In this document: positions 63,484 to 64,000 of the stretch, in pieces | Layout: every line of letters begins with the position of its first letter | Numbering within the stretch: the stretch's first letter is position 1 | NCBI GenBank assembly: GCA_023418315.1 | Contig: JAEZZY010000002.1 | Coordinates: 1 to 64,000, forward strand | DNA: 64,000 nt | Source of the DNA: Bacteroidota bacterium | GTDB taxonomy: Bacteria; Bacteroidota; Bacteroidia; Chitinophagales; Chitinophagaceae | Direction: 5' to 3' | Position numbers and translations under genes: made by a program | Notes under the pieces: model-generated | The model's input: only the letters and a program-made list of their open reading frames with translations | What the model was told of the DNA's origin: nothing | The model's database searches: none

Positions 63484-64000
63484 ATGAAGATAGCATTAGA
63501 TATTATGGGTGGGGACTATGCCCCACTCGAAGCTATTAAAGGCGTAAAAAAATTCTTTGATGACAACTCCAATGAATACGGAGCTCATCTGCTTTTAATA
63601 GGAAATACGCAGACGGCCGCCGAGCACCTTACCATGCTGGATGCCTACAAGGAGCATTTTACCCTTGTGGATGCGCCGGATATGATAGAGATGCACGAAC
63701 ACCCTACTAAAGCGCTCAAAGAAAAACCGAACTCCAGCATCGCTTTAGGCTTCGGTATGCTGGCGCACGGAAAAGCCGATGCTTTCATCAGCGCAGGCAA
63801 TACCGGTGCTATGATGGTAGGCTCCATGTACTCCGTCAAAACCATTGACGGCATCCTGCGCCCGGCTATCATCTCCCCTATACCCCGCCCGGAAGGCAGC
63901 TATAACCTCTTGGTAGATGCAGGCGCAAACGCCGACTGCAAACCGGAGCATCTGCTGCAATTTGCCAGCTTAGGCTCTTTGTACATGAGCCATGTGCTGG
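63484..64000 (+). CDS. plsX: Phosphate acyltransferase PlsX, N-terminal part (runs off window)
   Basis: 172 codons from ATG 63484 to the window end. MKIALDIMGGDYAPLEAIKG is the PlsX opening; DMIEMHEHPTKALKEKPNSSIALG and the AFISAGNTGAMMVGS motif follow, then the IPRPEGSYNLLVDAGANADCKPEHL segment in parts. PlsX makes acyl-phosphate from acyl-ACP for phospholipid synthesis at the membrane. It follows rpmF by 36 bp; fabH would be expected next, outside the window. Confidence 0.95.
   Translation, partial: MKIALDIMGGDYAPLEAIKGVKKFFDDNSNEYGAHLLLIGNTQTAAEHLTMLDAYKEHFTLVDAPDMIEMHEHPTKALKEKPNSSIALGFGMLAHGKADAFISAGNTGAMMVGSMYSVKTIDGILRPAIISPIPRPEGSYNLLVDAGANADCKPEHLLQFASLGSLYMSHVL

Overview
The window looks like a chromosomal segment of a Bacteroidota bacterium, probably of the Chitinophagales/Sphingobacteriia type. 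This rests on the promoter grammar (-33 TTG, 19-20 bp, -7 TANNTTTG), Por/type IX secretion C-terminal sorting domains on two secreted proteins, LytS/LytTR regulation with a periplasmic propeller, families largely confined to this phylum (DUF4421, DUF4292, DUF5777), and a long Bacteroidota-type PurM. I found no rRNA, tRNA, CRISPR array, complete insertion sequence or prophage. Most of the window is core genome, with a few accessory insertions.

Layout. 1-2.9 kb: end of an ABC ATPase, AMP nucleosidase (amn), a type II toxin-antitoxin pair lying between two direct copies of the amn 5' region, and an outer-membrane barrel gene cut by an in-frame stop. 2.9-8.8 kb: a giant secreted subtilase and a methyltransferase. 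8.9-16.6 kb: rpsP, purM, two tandem envelope paralogues, a membrane transglutaminase, and a DUF1835 gene with a cupin. 16.7-26.5 kb: guaB, pth, envelope proteins (DUF4421, AsmA-like), an SPOUT RNA methylase and an ABC-F ATPase.

26.8-37.7 kb is the transcription/translation block, read leftwards: rpoB, a four-helix-bundle (IVS/S23-like) gene, rpoC, then infA-rpmJ-rpsM-rpsK-rpsD. It is unusual in three ways. rpoBC and the alpha-operon genes are joined without rplKAJL or rpoA-rplQ next to them. A small gene bordered by 7-bp tandem repeats sits between rpoB and rpoC. Several large inverted repeats lie in the gaps between ribosomal protein genes.

38-51 kb: flavin oxidoreductase, cysteine-free sirtuin, holA, an overlapping cluster (nucleotidyltransferase, TPR protein, DUF4292 lipoprotein) followed by rfbF, dut, dnaK, and an rfbG-rfbC-glycosyltransferase group for CDP-deoxysugar surface glycans. 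51.2-59.5 kb: a co-oriented envelope/redox group (two YceI proteins, propeller histidine kinase with LytTR regulator, OB-fold protein, CX4CH lipoprotein, DUF5777 barrel, T9SS-tagged cupredoxin, thioredoxin-fold protein). 59.5-64 kb: hscA, a DUF58 protein, and the yceD-rpmF-plsX lipid/ribosome cluster, cut by the window end.

The most notable non-genic signals are TANNTTTG boxes only 3-9 nt from several start codons (candidate leaderless mRNAs), the repeat-bordered insert inside rpoBC, and the TA island with the duplicated amn 5' end. All family assignments come from reading the translations; no database search was run.
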